From assembly GCA_039619475.1 (NCBI GenBank), contig CM077115.1, positions 445,149,292-445,213,291 of the forward strand: a stretch of 64,000 nucleotides of DNA, read 5' to 3'. Positions within the stretch are counted from its first letter, which is position 1. The number at the start of each line of letters is the position of its first letter. A program made the position numbers and the translations under genes. Of the stretch, positions 20,421 to 33,066 are shown piece after piece. The notes under the pieces were generated by a model. It ran no database searches and was not told where the DNA came from. It worked only from the letters and a program-made list of their open reading frames with translations. The stretch comes from Icerya purchasi. Lineage: Eukaryota; Arthropoda; Insecta; Hemiptera; Monophlebidae.

Positions 20421-21059
20421 AATGTGTTTTCTAAATATACATGGACCATTCCTATAAAGGAAAAGAGCTGTTGTTGTTAAAACTGAATATGAGAATATAA
20501 CTTCGTCGAATAAAGTTGTTTATTTGACAAAACAAACAAACGAAAGCGGAAGTTTGCGATTCGAAAAAATAGGTTTACCGCTTCGATTACGCAAGTAACA
20601 ATAATTCCGAAAAATGCAGTTAAATAAATTTCACGATTCCCAAAAGGGGCTATTTAGACGATTTAACACACGATTACGCAATAAAATCCAACGGAAACCC
20701 TGAAAAGGGCTATTTCAAGTAAGCAAAAGCGAATAAGGAGGAAGGAGTTAAAACGAATTAATTGGCGGAAATAACGAAAATAAGAACTGGATGAATTTGA
20801 ATAGAAGAAAAATAAAAGAAGGAAATCAATAAAAATGATGTAAACGATAACGAGTAGAAGTCAAAAACAATAAAGCGAGAGAAAACAACGAAAAACAAAA
20901 AACCGACATTACATAATATTACTCTGCTACGATTTAAAATTTTATTGCCACAGATCGTCGATATTGACAAGGAAGTGAAACTATCCATTAAGCAATATCG
21001 CATTTAGCTTACGCTTATTTTTAATTATTAGTTCCAAACAAGAGCGGTCCGATAATTTG
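20421..21059. other. Non-coding DNA, possible element leader
   Basis: I see no gene. A phrase of the form aaaaggggctattt appears twice (about 20643 and 20702) and again as aaaaggactattt near 59396, suggesting both places carry the same unidentified repeat. Confidence 0.4.
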
Positions 21060-21750
21060 CTAAAGCGTTAGAAAAAATTTTAGCTGGGGCAGGTGTTGAA
21101 CCTCTTAATCATTTGCAAACAGATCGGGATACCAAATTTTACAATCCGTACCTAGGAGCTGTTATAAATTGGAATAATATTAATTTATACAGCACCGATT
21201 CGTCGCTTAAAGCGATAATAAAGAATTGGATATGGAAAGAATTTACCGCTAATCATGATAAATGTTGATTGCAAGTTTTACCTGAACTTACCCGAAAATA
21301 TAATACGAAAATACACTGTATGGTAAAATTTTCACCTGCTGATGTAAATAAGAACGTTGAAAGTCAAGTTGCCGAAAATATTGCGAGAGAATGCAGTAAA
21401 GCTACCGATTGTGTTTCTCTGCACCGAGCAGATCAAAAATTTTTAAAGTTGGCGACTTGGTTCGCATTAGCAAAGTCAAAACATTATTGGAAAAAGGCTA
21501 TACTTCGAACTGGACCGGTGAATTATTTACTATAAATACGGTGAATTCTGATTTTCCTACGACATATACGTTAAAGGCTGGAGCCGGTAAATCGTTAGTT
21601 GGTATTTTTTATGCGGAAAAATTACAAAAAACATCTTACTTAGACTTATATTTAATTAAGCGTGTTATTCCATGTCAAGGCGGCAAATCATTAGCCAACC
21701 CAAGTTCTGAAAATTCTTGGATCGATAATAACGTTTTAGTAAATATGTAG
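21060..21750 (+). pseudogene. Polinton/Maverick-type integrase relic
   Basis: Broken frames over this stretch contain LQTDRDTKFYN (catalytic Asp region), LYSTDSSLKA, an IWKEF stretch, SPADV, and then VGDLVRISK, LLEKGYTSNWTGELFTI and FYAEKLQK. This follows the order of the retroviral-like integrase of Polintons and F54H12.3-type genes. The usual ERFNRTLK segment has decayed, and a stop at 21266 and a frameshift near 21450 split the domain. The distal part, where a chromodomain is often found, is unrecognisable. It is dead; the element type is inferred from family knowledge. Confidence 0.7.
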
Positions 21751-22261
21751 TTTATGTAATGCCACTTCATAAGAGTGGAAAATATATGCCGGATGGTGCA
21801 TCTTCTGAAAGCACAAGTATTGTCTTAGATTCGAACGGAAATTTTAATTTTAAAAGGAAACGATTATTAAACCTTTAAAATGATATATCGAGAACCCTCA
21901 GACGGAGAAGTTGTATCCTATAAACTGCTGGAAACTCACACATCTGCGGAAATACGTGGTGTACGTTATATAAAACTTGATCAAGTAGATTCATTTGCAA
22001 CAGAAAAAAATGCGGCACTACAGGAAAAATATAATTTTTTGCCTAAAGATTTTGAAGGTAAAATTACCCCGATAGTAATGTGAAAATCGGTAAGCTTTCG
22101 AGTAAAATTGATATGGCGTGCGAAGATGTGATGAAATTTAAAGATGACACGATAATTAAGTTTTCACCATATGAAGAACGTATTAAAAAACTATCGGATA
22201 AATTATATCGAGCGAGCTTTCATCATTAACTGCGCAAGTTGCAAAACATGAAGATTGGATT
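21751..22261 (+). pseudogene. Degraded coding stretch next to the integrase, unidentified
   Basis: Short frames with coding character follow the integrase: MPLHKSGKYMPDG, then a 67-codon frame at 21880-22083 (MIYREPSDGEVVSYKLLE), then KIGKLSSKIDMACEDVMKF. I do not recognise them. By position they could be remnants of Polinton structural or accessory genes, but no motif proves it. Confidence 0.35.
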
Positions 22262-22538
22262 AAGAGATGCAATTGAAATACTCTAGCGTTTGATAAACGA
22301 GTTAAATGCGAAAGTGACGACCATATTGTACGAAAAGCAAAATTCCATGGAAATAACTGATGGCAGCGCGAAGAAACGGAAAAACGGATAAAGTTAATAT
22401 TAACTTGTTGAAATATATGTATTATTATTATTATCATATATGAAAATTCTATAGTTGCATTATATATTTTTATGTGTAAGAAATCAAATAATAAAAAAAA
22501 TATGAAAAGAGAAAAAAGTCATCTGGCTTTTCTAATGC
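22262..22538. other. Degraded spacer
   Basis: This is AT-rich sequence with stops in all frames. It possibly continues the Polinton relic; I see nothing to name. Confidence 0.4.
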
Positions 22539-22694
22539 AGTGTGCAACGTGTCCTAAAATCCGGTTTCAGATAGAGAGATTAGCCACTTTTACCGTGATT
22601 CCTAGTGTGCCTCGAAGACGACCAATGACAATGATGTTGATTTTTATATGCGTTTGTGCATGTGCGTAGTGTTTGTCTGGCAAATAATAGTAAA

Positions 22695-23325
22695 TAGTAA
22701 TGAAGCCTCCAAGTTAAAAGCTTCCAGCAGTGTTTCTCAAGCGTTTTCTTATGCTAACCGAGCCGCCGCTCCTGTTCCTTCTCTAAGCACTTCTACCCTT
22801 CCACGCAAAGTAACGCCTCCTCCTAGTCCAAAGTCCCCTACTTTTCATAAATCTCCCAAGTCCAAGTCGCATCCCAAACCCCTTCCTCACTTTCCTCCTA
22901 TCCCTTCTCTGTATTCCCCTGCACTATCAGCCGGATGAGCTTTGAATAGAATTGGATCCTCTTCCTTCAACTCGTCTTCACCTGAAAGTCATCTCCCTCT
23001 TGTTCAAAATAGTGCTCCTATCCACCACATCGATACCTCTTCTAATATTTGTAATTTATCCACTGCCATCATCCAACTCCTTTCATCTTTCAACATAGCC
23101 GCCTCCCCTTCATTCGGGGACAACATTTCATTTTTCCTAGACAATAATGTTCAAATCGACTTTTCTTCTATTCTCTATTTTCCATATTTCCTACATCTTA
23201 GTCGTTCTTACATCTCCTGCCACATCAGGTCAATTGCAAAGTTGAAACCTACTTACATGGGACACTCCACCACTAGGCTACCGATACATTACTGCTGTAA
23301 TAGGAAGTCTACAAACTTGGATTAA
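22695..23325 (+). pseudogene. ORF1 remnant of family B LINE copy C
   Basis: Two frames in the same register (to 22938, and 22942-23325), separated by a TGA, encode a Ser/Pro-rich stretch (SQAFSYANRA, then many SP and PP pairs) and a hydrophobic Ser-rich part. No CCHC zinc knuckle or RRM-like fold can be seen. By position just upstream of ORF2 it should be the C-terminal end of the gag-like ORF1. Upstream Met codons belong to the host repeat, so the true start was lost by 5' truncation. Confidence 0.45.
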
Positions 23326-23450
23326 ACCAAGTTCGTGCAGGCATTCCTCAGATTCAAAAATGATCCTTCCATCAAGTCTTCCATACGCTACGTACACTGT
23401 AGGACGTCTACAAACTTGCATAAATCCAAGTTCGTGCAGACATTCTTCAG
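23294..23450 (+). repeat. Two 57-bp units with small stem-loops, about 103 bp apart
   Basis: Units near 23294 and 23396 share gtctacaaacttg, a loop, then ccaagttcgtgcag and cattc.tcag. In the first, aacttgg and ccaagtt pair around an attaaa loop. They lie between ORF1 and ORF2 of the LINE, so a role in ORF2 translation is conceivable but untested. Confidence 0.5.
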
Positions 23451-23643
23451 AACTATCACTGATTCTTCCAACAGTAAAAAGCTATTTTCATAAGAGGCCA
23501 TATCATATTTTGAATAGGCCTCCTTTCTTCTCCACTACTTTAGAAGTGAGTCTATGCGGAACTTCCTTTAAGGCATTTTACTCCCTCTTTGTATTCTACT
23601 TTACTGCTCTCGTCTTTCCTTTCCCTTTTGTCATTATCCTACT

Positions 23644-25944
23644 ATGTCGCAGCTTCCGTCCTTAAACATTATACAATGGAATTGTCGTAGCCTACGAGCT
23701 AACAAACAAGCTTTAGAGGGTCTACTTGACCGCTATAACATTCATGTCGCTTTGCTGTCTGAAACGTGGCTGAAATCATCCTCCTCCATCCATTTCAGAG
23801 GTTTTTCCATAGTTCGAGCTGATCGTGTGGACGGGTATGGTGGAGCTGCCATCCTAATCAGGAGCGACTTATCATACCAATCGCAGACTATCCTTTTCCT
23901 TCCACCTCCCCATCCTAACTCCCCTAATATGATCCATATTTCTCTCCTAAATCTGTCCCTAAAGTCTATCCATATCGCTTGTGTCTACAACCCTTCCACC
24001 ACTAGCCTCTTCAATATTCCGCTTTCCTCATTCCTTACAACCCTATCAGAACCATACGTCATTGGTGGAGATTGGAACGCTCATTCTCCCCTTTGGACGT
24101 GCACTCGTTACAACTCCAACGGCTCTGTGCTGGAAGACTTTATCCTGAATCATAATCTCTTCCTCCTCAACGATCATTCTCCCACCTACTTTAAAAACGC
24201 TTTCTCCTCAAATTCGGTGGACCTCTCCTTTACCTCTCCCGATATAGCTTCTAAATGCTCCTGGAGAACACTTGATGGCACTTTTGGTAGTGACCATGTT
24301 CCCATTCTCCTATCCCTTAATGACGTCTCTCCTCCTACCCAATCCAAGCCTCTCCATTTCTCTCGATGGATTCTTTCCAAAACTGATTGGACCAAATTTC
24401 GTTCATTGATGGACGATTCTCTCCCTCATATCCTAGCGAATTCTGATCCTATAGCCCAATACAACTTGTTCACTCAATCCCTTCATTCGTCCCTTTCTTC
24501 ATCCTCTCCGCTTGTTCCCAATAATCATCACCGAAAAGCCCCCTCTGCCTTCTCACTCTGGTGGAACGAAGAGTGTAAACAGGCTTTCAAACAAAGTACT
24601 GTTACATTCAAATCATTTCGTTCGCAGTCCTCAATGTCCAACTTTCTAGCTCACAAAGAAGCCAATGCGAGGGCTCTCTTTGTTCTTAAAGCGGCTAAGA
24701 GAAATTCTTGGAAACAATTTTGTTCCGCTTTTTCTAAAGACACGCCCTTTTCGCAGATTTGGAAGATGGCTAAGGCTTTTACTTCTCCGCTTTCCAAGCG
24801 CCCGGTACATCCCTCTCCCGCACTGCAACATCTCCTTTCCTTTCTAGATTCTATCGCGCCCGCCTATGCTCCTTCTCTTGAAGAAATCTCGCTTCCTGTT
24901 CTCACACCCAACTCAGAGTCGCACTTCTTATCTCTTCCTTTCAGTTATGATGAGCTACTATCTATCCTTAATAAATCCTCCAACTCCTCACCAGATTTAG
25001 ATGGTATATCGTTCCTTATACTTAAAAACCTCTCCACGCTTTCTTTGCATTTTCTTCTGAATATCTTTAACTCCTTCCTACTCTCCGGATCTACACCTAA
25101 ATCCTGGAATGACTTTGTTATCATCCCTATACCTAAAAAAAATCCATCCACGTTCCGTCCTATTTCTTTATCCTCCTGTCTTCGTAAACGATTTGAAGGT
25201 ATGGTGAACAATCGACTCGTCTGGTGGCTGGAACACAATGATCTAATTCCTTCCAATATGTTTGGCTTTCGCCCGGGGTTGGGCCCGGTCGACTGCATCA
25301 GTCTTTTCCTATCAGACGTCTACAAAGCTTTCATAGAAAGAAAATTCACTGTTGCTACATTTGTTGACGTCTCCTCTGCGTTTGATAATGTCCACCTTCC
25401 TACTCTATGCGCCAAGCTTCTTGGGCTTAATATTCCATCTAATTTCATCTTTCTTATCTTAAACTTGTTCCAAAATAGATCCCTCTTCCTCTCTACTCCC
25501 TCCCGTGTCATTTCCAGATGCATCCACCAGGGACTTCCTCAGGGATCATGTCTTAGCCCCACACTTTTCAATATCTATCTTCTTACTATTGCTTCTCTCC
25601 CTACGATTTCCTCCTCTCTCCTTTTCGCAGACGACATCCTCATCTACTCCAGTTGTAATGATGTGGCCGCCGCCAACGAAGAGATCAATAACTCTTTATC
25701 TATCCTTAGTATCTTCCTCTCCTCAATTCACCTCTCTCTCTCTCTCTCTCCTTCTAAGTCCACTTCTATGGTGTTTTCCCTCCGCTCCTACAATCAAGCT
25801 TTAGTAAACATTATTTCATCTAACATTCCGTTCCGCTCGTCAGCTCCTTCTGCTACCTTGGTGTTATTCTCAACAGCCGACTCACTTTCTATGAACACAT
25901 CAACTATCTTTACAATTCTTCCCTCAAAAGACTCAATATCCTGA
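23644..25944 (+). pseudogene. ORF2: endonuclease and reverse transcriptase of family B LINE, copy C
   Basis: A 766-codon frame starts at a plausible Met immediately before the endonuclease. IQWNCRSLRANK (about 10-21), LLSETW, GGDWNAHSPLW, DLSFTSPD and GSDHVP (to about 220) give a complete endonuclease. The RT follows: IPIPKKNPSTFRPISL, FGFRPGLGP, motif A FVDVSSAFD, motif B GLPQGSCLSP and motif C FADDIL (about 660). A one-base frameshift near 25850 moves the thumb region into another frame, where YLGVIL and RIDYCSFIYG are readable to 26190. Endonuclease and RT motifs are intact, so the copy is recently dead. The full protein would nick DNA and copy its RNA at the nick. Confidence 0.85.
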
Positions 25945-26211
25945 AAGCCCTATCGCCATCCAAATGGGGTAGTGACCTTTCCATTCTCCTAATCCTTTGC
26001 AATGCTATAATTCGTTCCAGGATCGATTACTGCTCCTTCATCTATGGAAACTCCTCTAAATCTCTCCTCGCCAAACTGGACAAAGTTCAAAACTGCTGCC
26101 GTGGGTTGTGCATTGGAACACTGAAATCTTCTTCCATTCCTGTTATCCTCTCTGAATCTGCTTATCCGCAGATCGCAGCTTGGTTATAATTTTCTAATTA
26201 AACGGCTTTCT

Positions 26212-27361
26212 GTGTCCTCATCTAATCTTAGCTCTTCCTATCTTAGTATTAAAAACCAATGGCATTTTTCTTCTCACAAAATCTCAATCCTTTCTCTCGT
26301 AGCAGCTCGAGTCTCCAATTTTTCGCCTTATGTCTTTTCTTATTCCAAGCTTCCTTACTTTTCCCATGACTTTTCCAGCATTTGGCAGATTATTAAACTC
26401 TTCTCTTTCCCTCTCCAAACCAGCTCCATCGCACATTCTTCAATCCAAGCCGAATTCCTCCACATGCTGGACACATCTTTTCCTTCTCATCTAACATTCT
26501 TCACTGACGGTTCTAAAAACGAAAATGGGGTGGGCGGCGCGTTTACCTCCCTCTCACTTAATCACTCTGAGTCCTTCAAGCTCCCTTCCTTCTTTTCTAT
26601 CTTCACAGCGGAGTCTACCTCCATTTTATGCGCAGTTTCGTTCATTCCATCCATAAGAGGGATAAGTAAATGTCTGATTGTCTCCGATTCCAAAAGTGTT
26701 CTTCAAGCCATTTCTCCTCCTCCTTCTCATTCCTCCAATTCTATTATTCTTTTAATTCGTTTTCTCATATTCAATCTACTCTCATCTCGTTCCATTACTA
26801 TTGACCTTTTGTGGGTTCCTAGTCACTCTGGCATCGAGGGCAACGAGTTAGCGGACTTTTTATCCCGTTCGGCCGCCCGCGATGGTCCTTTATTCTGCGA
26901 TATTCCTACCTCGGACATCCTCCTTCTTTCCTCAGCTAATCGTTCCCGACTATGTTCGGACATCTATCCTTCTCTATTTTCTAATCCCGCCTCTCATTAT
27001 CTTCAAATTCAACCGGTTCCTTCTTCTCAGCCGGATTTCAATCCTATTCTTATCAACGCTCCGGGATCATTTCCGTATTAATCACTCACTTCTACCCTCT
27101 TCACGTTTTCGTTTTTTCCTGTTCCCTTCTCCCGATTGTCCCCTTCATAATTCCATCTCTCCTCTCATATGTGATGCAAACCACATCTTCTTTGAATGCC
27201 TTACCCTTGATTCCGAGCGCTTTGTTTTGTACTCAAAAATCTTGGCACTGGGTCTTCCTGCTCCGTATAATTCTTCCTTTGTCCTTTTCTTTCCATCTCC
27301 AGATATAATCCCTGTACTCCAACCTTTCCTAAGCTATATTTCTAACCGTCTCTTTATTTAA
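26212..27361 (+). pseudogene. RNase H and C-terminal domain of family B LINE, copy C
   Basis: Frame 26212-27081 carries RNase H with FTDGSKNENGVGGAF, FTAEST, VSDSKSV and HSGIEGNELADFL, keeping the DEDD set. A frameshift near 27040-27070 moves the rest into the 26882-27361 frame: FRINHSLLPSS, CPLHN and CDANHIFFEC, ending NRLFI. The C-terminal Cys/His motif matches copies A and B. Stops around 26190 separate it from the RT. Confidence 0.85.
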
Positions 27362-28861
27362 CCCCTTCCTTAATTTCTGTTGTTGTTGTTGGGTCAATGC
27401 CGCTGGCGCGCCCAAAAAAAAAAAAAAATAGTAAACATTAGGTCTTATACAGGCAAATAGTGATTCAAAAACAAGACGTATACCTAAAGAGGTTGTTGAT
27501 TCCTGGAAAAGGAAGATTGATGTTTGCAGCAACAATGATGCAGTGCAGCCCAACGAAGGGTGAAAATATTCGTCCCTTCATTTAATAATGAACTATACGG
27601 AGATGTGTGTATATTAAAAATAATTATGACAGCTGTAAACAATGTTTATTGCTGGAGATTTTTCCCTACCGGAGGGTTAAAATTTTATAGAGATTTAAAA
27701 GCGTGATCGAAACAAAAATAATCACGCGTGGAAAAATATATGTTTATAATTATATGTATATATTTCATTGCGCCATTAGAGCATGCGCAAAAATTTTAAT
27801 ATAATAAAATACTTTTCAGGATGTAACTATAAATTATATATCGAAGAATTATACTAGTGCAGGTGTACGACCTAGAATATTTGTATCAATAACGCGAGAA
27901 GTCGAGCAGTCTATACGTATACGTTTGTAATTGAATTATTCAATTCACTGATTAAAATGATGTTTAGCAGAATACACACTTAATAATAAAAATAATTTAT
28001 CGAGCTGAACATAAATTACATTTTAAAAGACTCCCACATTGAATTAGTATACTATTACAATTATTAAAAATATTACCGATAAAAATAATTCAACAAATAT
28101 GGCGGGTACGAAGAAATAAATGATTATAATATGCCTCTAAAAGGGGGATAAATGGAGAAAGTGTATTAAGATTAGTTTCGGACTACAGATATAATTTATT
28201 AGTTAATTTTTATACAGTTCTGAATATCTTATAGATTCATACAGCGGTTCAGGGGTTGGAAAGATCTTTTTCCCAACTGGGTGGTCGATTTAGTAGGTTG
28301 TAGCGCTGGGAGTTACACTTATGTGAACTTTGTATCCGCTGAAGGGAAAGTTGGGTTATAATTTAATTACATACAAATAAATTTTAAAATATAGATTACT
28401 TTATAGCTCTGGAACAAAAATTGTGGTTGAACGATCTTTTCCAGAGGGCAGGATGTTCGGATTATTGGAGTGTAATAGTCTAAGGGTTTGTAGGTTGTAC
28501 TGGATCATGTTCAGATTATCGGGACCATGGGGAATGGGGAAGAGGAACCAGGGAAACTTGGGTTAATTTTGAACACTAACACAAGAATTGGGTTAGTTTC
28601 CGCTGATAAAATACTTGGGTTAGTTTTCGGCCTCCGGACATGGTTTTGGGGTTACAATTAACGCGACTGTGGGGGAAACCGTCAGATTCAGAGGAAAATT
28701 GGAGGAAAGTCGAGGGAAACTTGGGTTAATTTAGGGTTATGGAACAGGAATTGGGGTTACTTTTGGAGTTTGGGTTAGCGGGAGTCGCCAACTTGAACAT
28801 TTATCAGCTACTGATGTAAGTGTATAGAATAGAGCCTTTAATTAATTTACACTGCACTCCT

Positions 28862-30190
28862 GTCAGTTTTTCTCCTCCTTCTGATTCCAATTATACCAAT
28901 TCTCCAGGATGGAATCTTTGAAAAACTAGCTTTTCGCTCCCTGGTTGACTCGTCTCCCCCTCTCCTTCAACTGGATCACGATCCGGTACCACTCTATAAT
29001 TCCTTTTTATATTCCTTAACTTTTGCTCTTTCTTTATCTTCTTCGCCCAGCCATACGTCATCTTCCGTATATCGCAGTAAAGCATCTTCACTTTGGTTGA
29101 ACAAGGAATGCGACACTGCCTTTAATATCAGTTGCGAAACCTTTAGAACCTTTCGTTCTAACCCTACGACTGAAAATTTTCTCGCTCACAAACGGGCAAA
29201 TGCGAGAGCTAGGTTTATATTGAAATTCACAAAGAAGTCCTCTTGAGAAAATTTCTGTGCTAAGTTCTCTAGAACTACTCCTCTTTCGCAGATTTGGAAA
29301 ATGGCCAGAGCTTTCAAATTCCCATCCTCTTCTCGCCCTTCCACCATCAGTATCCCCGACGATAGCCTTTTTCCTTTTATTGATTTCGTCGCTCCAGCTT
29401 ATGTTCCTTCTTTTGATGAATTATACTCTTCTTTTCCGGAAAATTCTCCTCCTCACATCCTAACTTCGGCTTTCAATTTTAATGAATTAAAGTCTGTTCT
29501 CTCCAAATCGTCCAGCCCTACTCCAGGACTTGACGGTATACCCTATCTCGCTCTTAAAAACATTTCTGAACAATCCCTCAGTTTTCTTCTTAGTCTTTTC
29601 AATTCCTTCCTTTCAAAGGGTATAACTCCTTTCTCCTGGAACTCTTTTATCGTCATTCCCATTCCTAAGAAAAATTCTTCCCATGTCCTATTTCCCTGGC
29701 ATCCTGTATTAGAAAACTATTTGAGGATATGCTCAACAAGCGCCTTGTTTGGTGGCTAGAGCATAATAATATATTCCCTACTCGGCTTTCGACCTGTTAT
29801 TGGCCCTTCTGATTGTGTTAGTCTTATCGTTTCTCACATATACAAGTATTTTATCCAAAAGCATTTCACCCTAGCTTCCTTTATTGATGTTTCCTCTGCT
29901 TTTGATAATGTTCATCTTCCCACTCTAAGAGATAAAATGACGGCAATTAATATCCCAATTAAATTCTCTTCCCTTATTATCAATCTCAAGTCAAATCGTT
30001 CTATCCACTTCTCCTTTCTATTTCTTTACGCTCCAAGAAAGGTTTTCCGAGGTCTTCCTCGGGGTTCCTCTCCCAGTCCTACTCTTTAACATTTATACTA
30101 TCAGTATAGCTTCTCTTCGTTTAAATTCCTATTCTTTATTCTTTGTGGATGACATTCTCCATTTTTCCTCATCTGAGGATGTTTTAGCAG
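28862..30190 (+). mobile_element. Family B LINE fragment, copy D (RT region)
   Basis: Broken frames show LWLNKECDTAF, FLAHKRANARARFIL, IWKMARAFK, then GLDGIPYLALKNI, IPIPKKN, FRPVIGPSDCVSL, FIDVSSAFDN and a decayed FVDDIL. It is truncated at both ends. The 3' side stops at about 30190, just after motif C, where a Jockey endonuclease starts. No tail or duplication is visible for this fragment. Confidence 0.8.
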
Positions 30191-32826
30191 CCTACATGGA
30201 ACGCAAACGGCCTCAAGAATCGTCTTGGGGAGCTCGAGACGTTTCTGGTAGACTACAGAATTGACGTTGCACTGATATCCGAGACTCATTTTACTACTAG
30301 GAATTATCCAAGAATACAGGGATATGCCATTTATCACACTCCACATCCAGATTGTGGTGCACATGGTAGATCTGCTGTTATCATTAAACAGAATATTCAA
30401 CATTTTGTATAATCTGAATTTAATGAAGAATACGTGCAGGCAACAGCAGTGGGAGTTATGCAGAACAATGCAATACTTAATGTAGTTGCCGTGTACTTTC
30501 CACCTAAACATGTGTTAAAATGGCACCAGTATGTGCGGTTGTTGAAGAATTTTGGATGCCGCTTCATTATTGGAGGTGACTTTAATGCAAAGCATGAAGC
30601 TTGGGGATTTTCTCCTAGTAACATCAGAAATCCTAGTCATGCTCATAATAAAGGCAGGGAGTTGTATCAAGCGATTCACAATTGGCAATGCAGTTTGTAA
30701 GCCAACATACTGGCCTACAGATCGTCATAAGAAGCCAGATCTCCTAGACTTCTATATAGTAAAAGGGATCGCCGCTAATTATATATTAGCTGAAAATCTG
30801 ATAGATTTATCATCAGATCATACACCAGTGCTGCTTACCATCAGCACCACAATAATCCAGAAGAAGAGGAAAACACTTACAAGCAAGGCCACAAACTGGG
30901 ATAAATTCCGCGAGGAGCTGGATCGGAGAATAAATCTGAAAGTTAGATTAAAGACTCAGGATGAGCTGGAAATGCTAGCTAAAGAATTTATTGATGCAAT
31001 TCGGGAAGCCGCTAGGGCTGCTACTCCTGTACCAAAAAATAATACTTATCAAGAAATTACATATCCATTAGAAATCCGTGATAAGATTGCAGAACGAAGA
31101 AAAGCCAGACGACAATGGCATACAACTCGTACACCACATGATAAGAATGTCTTCAATAAGATTAACAATCAGCTTAGGCGGCTTATAAAATAAGTAAAAC
31201 ATGAAACATTTACCGCATATCTCCAGGAGCTTAGCTCTTATGCGAACAAAGACCACTCGTTATGGAAAGCCACACGAAGGATTAAACGACCGTTTTCCAG
31301 AATCGCTCCCATACGGGATGAAGCTGGCAACTGGGCAAGACAAGATAGTGATAAAGCTGAGCTGTTTGCACATCATCTATCACAGGTGTTCCAAACTCGT
31401 GAAATACAGTCCGATATTAACCCTATGCCAGTTTATCAGACTAATCAATCAATTAAGCTGTTCACTCCAATGGAGTTAGCAAATGAAATTGACCATAATA
31501 TAAACCCAAAAAAGGCTCCAGGCATAGATGAAATTTCGCCGGCGGTTCTCAGAGAACTACCACGCAGAGCATTTGTGCTGCTAACATATTTATTTAATGC
31601 GTGTTTGAGCTTGAGTATGTGCCTAACTGTTTCAAAGTGGCACCAGTCATTATGCTCAAAAAACCTGACAAGAGAGCTGAAGAAATCACCTCATATAGAC
31701 CGATTTCAATATTACCATCAGTCTCTAAACTCTTAGAGAAACTGTTATTAAAGCGTCTATTACCACTAGTTGGAGACAAGCTTCCTCCCCATCAGTTTGG
31801 ATTCAGACAGAAACATTCAACGATCGACCAAGTACATCGAGTAGTGGAGATCATTAATAATGCACTGGAGGAGAAGAAATTCTGCTCTGCAGTATTCTTG
31901 GATATTTCCCAGGCATTTGATAAAGTGTGGCACAAAGGCCTAATTTACAAGTTAAGTTCATTTCTCCTAGGAAACTTTTCTTATTAAAATCTTACCTATC
32001 AAATCGGAAGTTCCGAGTGGCCAATGAAGAGGCAATGTCATCATTCTACTGTATACAAGCAGGTGTACCACAGGGTAGTGTCCTCGGACCTCTTCTGTAC
32101 CTGCTGTATACAAGAGATTTACCTGTAGATAATAATACAACAACGGCTACATTTGCAGATGATACTGCAGTATTAGCGGTAAGTAGCAGTCATTCAGATG
32201 CTACCAATAAATTACAATGTAGACTAGATCGTATTAGGAAATGGACTCTGGACTGGAAGATTAAATTGAATGAACAGAAATCTGTCCATGTCTTGTTCAC
32301 ATTACGCCACGCCGATAATACATATCAATTGTACTTAGGAAATCAACTTATTCCACAGGCTAATTTAGCCAAGTACCTTGGCGTGCATTTGGATTCATAA
32401 TTAACCTGGAAAGTTCATGTTAAAATGAAGGCTCAGCAGATTAAAAATAAAACACGGCAACTATATTGGTTAATGGGCAGGCAATCTGAGTTGGATGCTT
32501 CCTGCAAACTTCTGCTATGTAAACAAATTATTAAACCTATCTGGACGTACGGCCATGTCTTGTGGGGCTGTACAGCCAGATCGAATAGGGATGTCATACA
32601 ACGTCGTCAGAACGTCATCCTACGTGCAATAGTCGATGCCTACCACTACTCACATAATGATGGCATTCATTCTGATTTCCAGATGTTGTTCATTAACGAT
32701 GTAATCAAGGAGTTCGCTAAATCACATAAGCAGCGATTGCACAGTCATGTCAATGCGGAAGCAAGACAATTACTGAATACCGAATATGGAGTTAGACGAC
32801 TTACTCGTCGCCATCCTCTAATTTAA
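30190..32826 (+). pseudogene. Jockey ORF2: endonuclease and reverse transcriptase
   Basis: Endonuclease motifs are spread over shifting frames: WNANGLKNR, ISETHF, YFPPKH, IIGGDFNAKHEAWG and SSDHTPVLLTIS (to about 30840). The RT follows from about 31480: KKAPGIDEISPAVLRELP, YRPISILPSVSKLLEKLLL, FGFRQKHSTIDQVHRV, motif A FLDISQAFDKVWH, motif B GVPQGSVLGPLLY and motif C TFADDTAVL (about 32150), then YLGVHLDS and a thumb ending in RRHPLI. Stops at 30410 and 32398 and frameshifts near 30550, 31190-31480, 31620 and 31980 break it. Core motifs are all present, so decay is moderate. Confidence 0.85.
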
Positions 32827-33010
32827 TCTTATAAATATATAAATACGAATTGGGGTATAATGGATGCATAACCAATGGGATACGTACTCCACACACGTTG
32901 TCACTTAGTAGTTAAGTTAGCTATTAAGTAGCCATATCAGTAATTAAGTAAATATAGATAATTATTTAGCATACCACCTAAGATTGTATCAAAACAAATA
33001 AAAAAAAAAA
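30190..33010 (+). mobile_element. Jockey-clade LINE, 5' truncated
   Basis: The element starts at the first residues of the endonuclease (WNANGLKNRLGELE) directly after copy D and ends after the LINE stop at 32826 with a 3' UTR and an A-rich run at about 33000-33010. There is no RNase H, as expected for Jockey. ORF1 is missing. Several frameshifts make it inactive. Confidence 0.8.
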
Positions 33011-33066
33011 TTCATGAAACTACAACAGAGAGAGAATAGCACAAATGAAAAATGAAAAATAGATAG

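Larger units (their letters stand above)
22695..27427 (+). mobile_element. Family B RNase H LINE, longest copy (copy C)
   Basis: The LINE interrupts the long repeat with an 8-9-bp duplication, (a)atagtaaa, at 22686-22694 and 27427-27435. It starts within ORF1 (5' truncated), then has a spacer, ORF2 and a 3' UTR with the caatgccgctggcgcgccc signature before an A tail (about 27413-27428). It is the best preserved family member in the window. It has one frameshift in late RT, stop codons between RT and RNase H, and a frameshift at the end of RNase H. Confidence 0.85.
22539..28860 (+). repeat. Long non-coding repeat, copy 1, interrupted by a LINE
   Basis: 22539-22694 and 27436-28860 together match 37654-40640 in order: a ccggtttcag...gagagatt block, a gaataat.gtaaatag stretch, a gttgntgattcct block, a ttcgtttaataat...gagatgtgtgta block, a cagttctgaatatct block, and a G-rich end with gggaaacttgg and ggggtt phrases. 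No ORF is conserved. The type is unknown. Confidence 0.6.
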
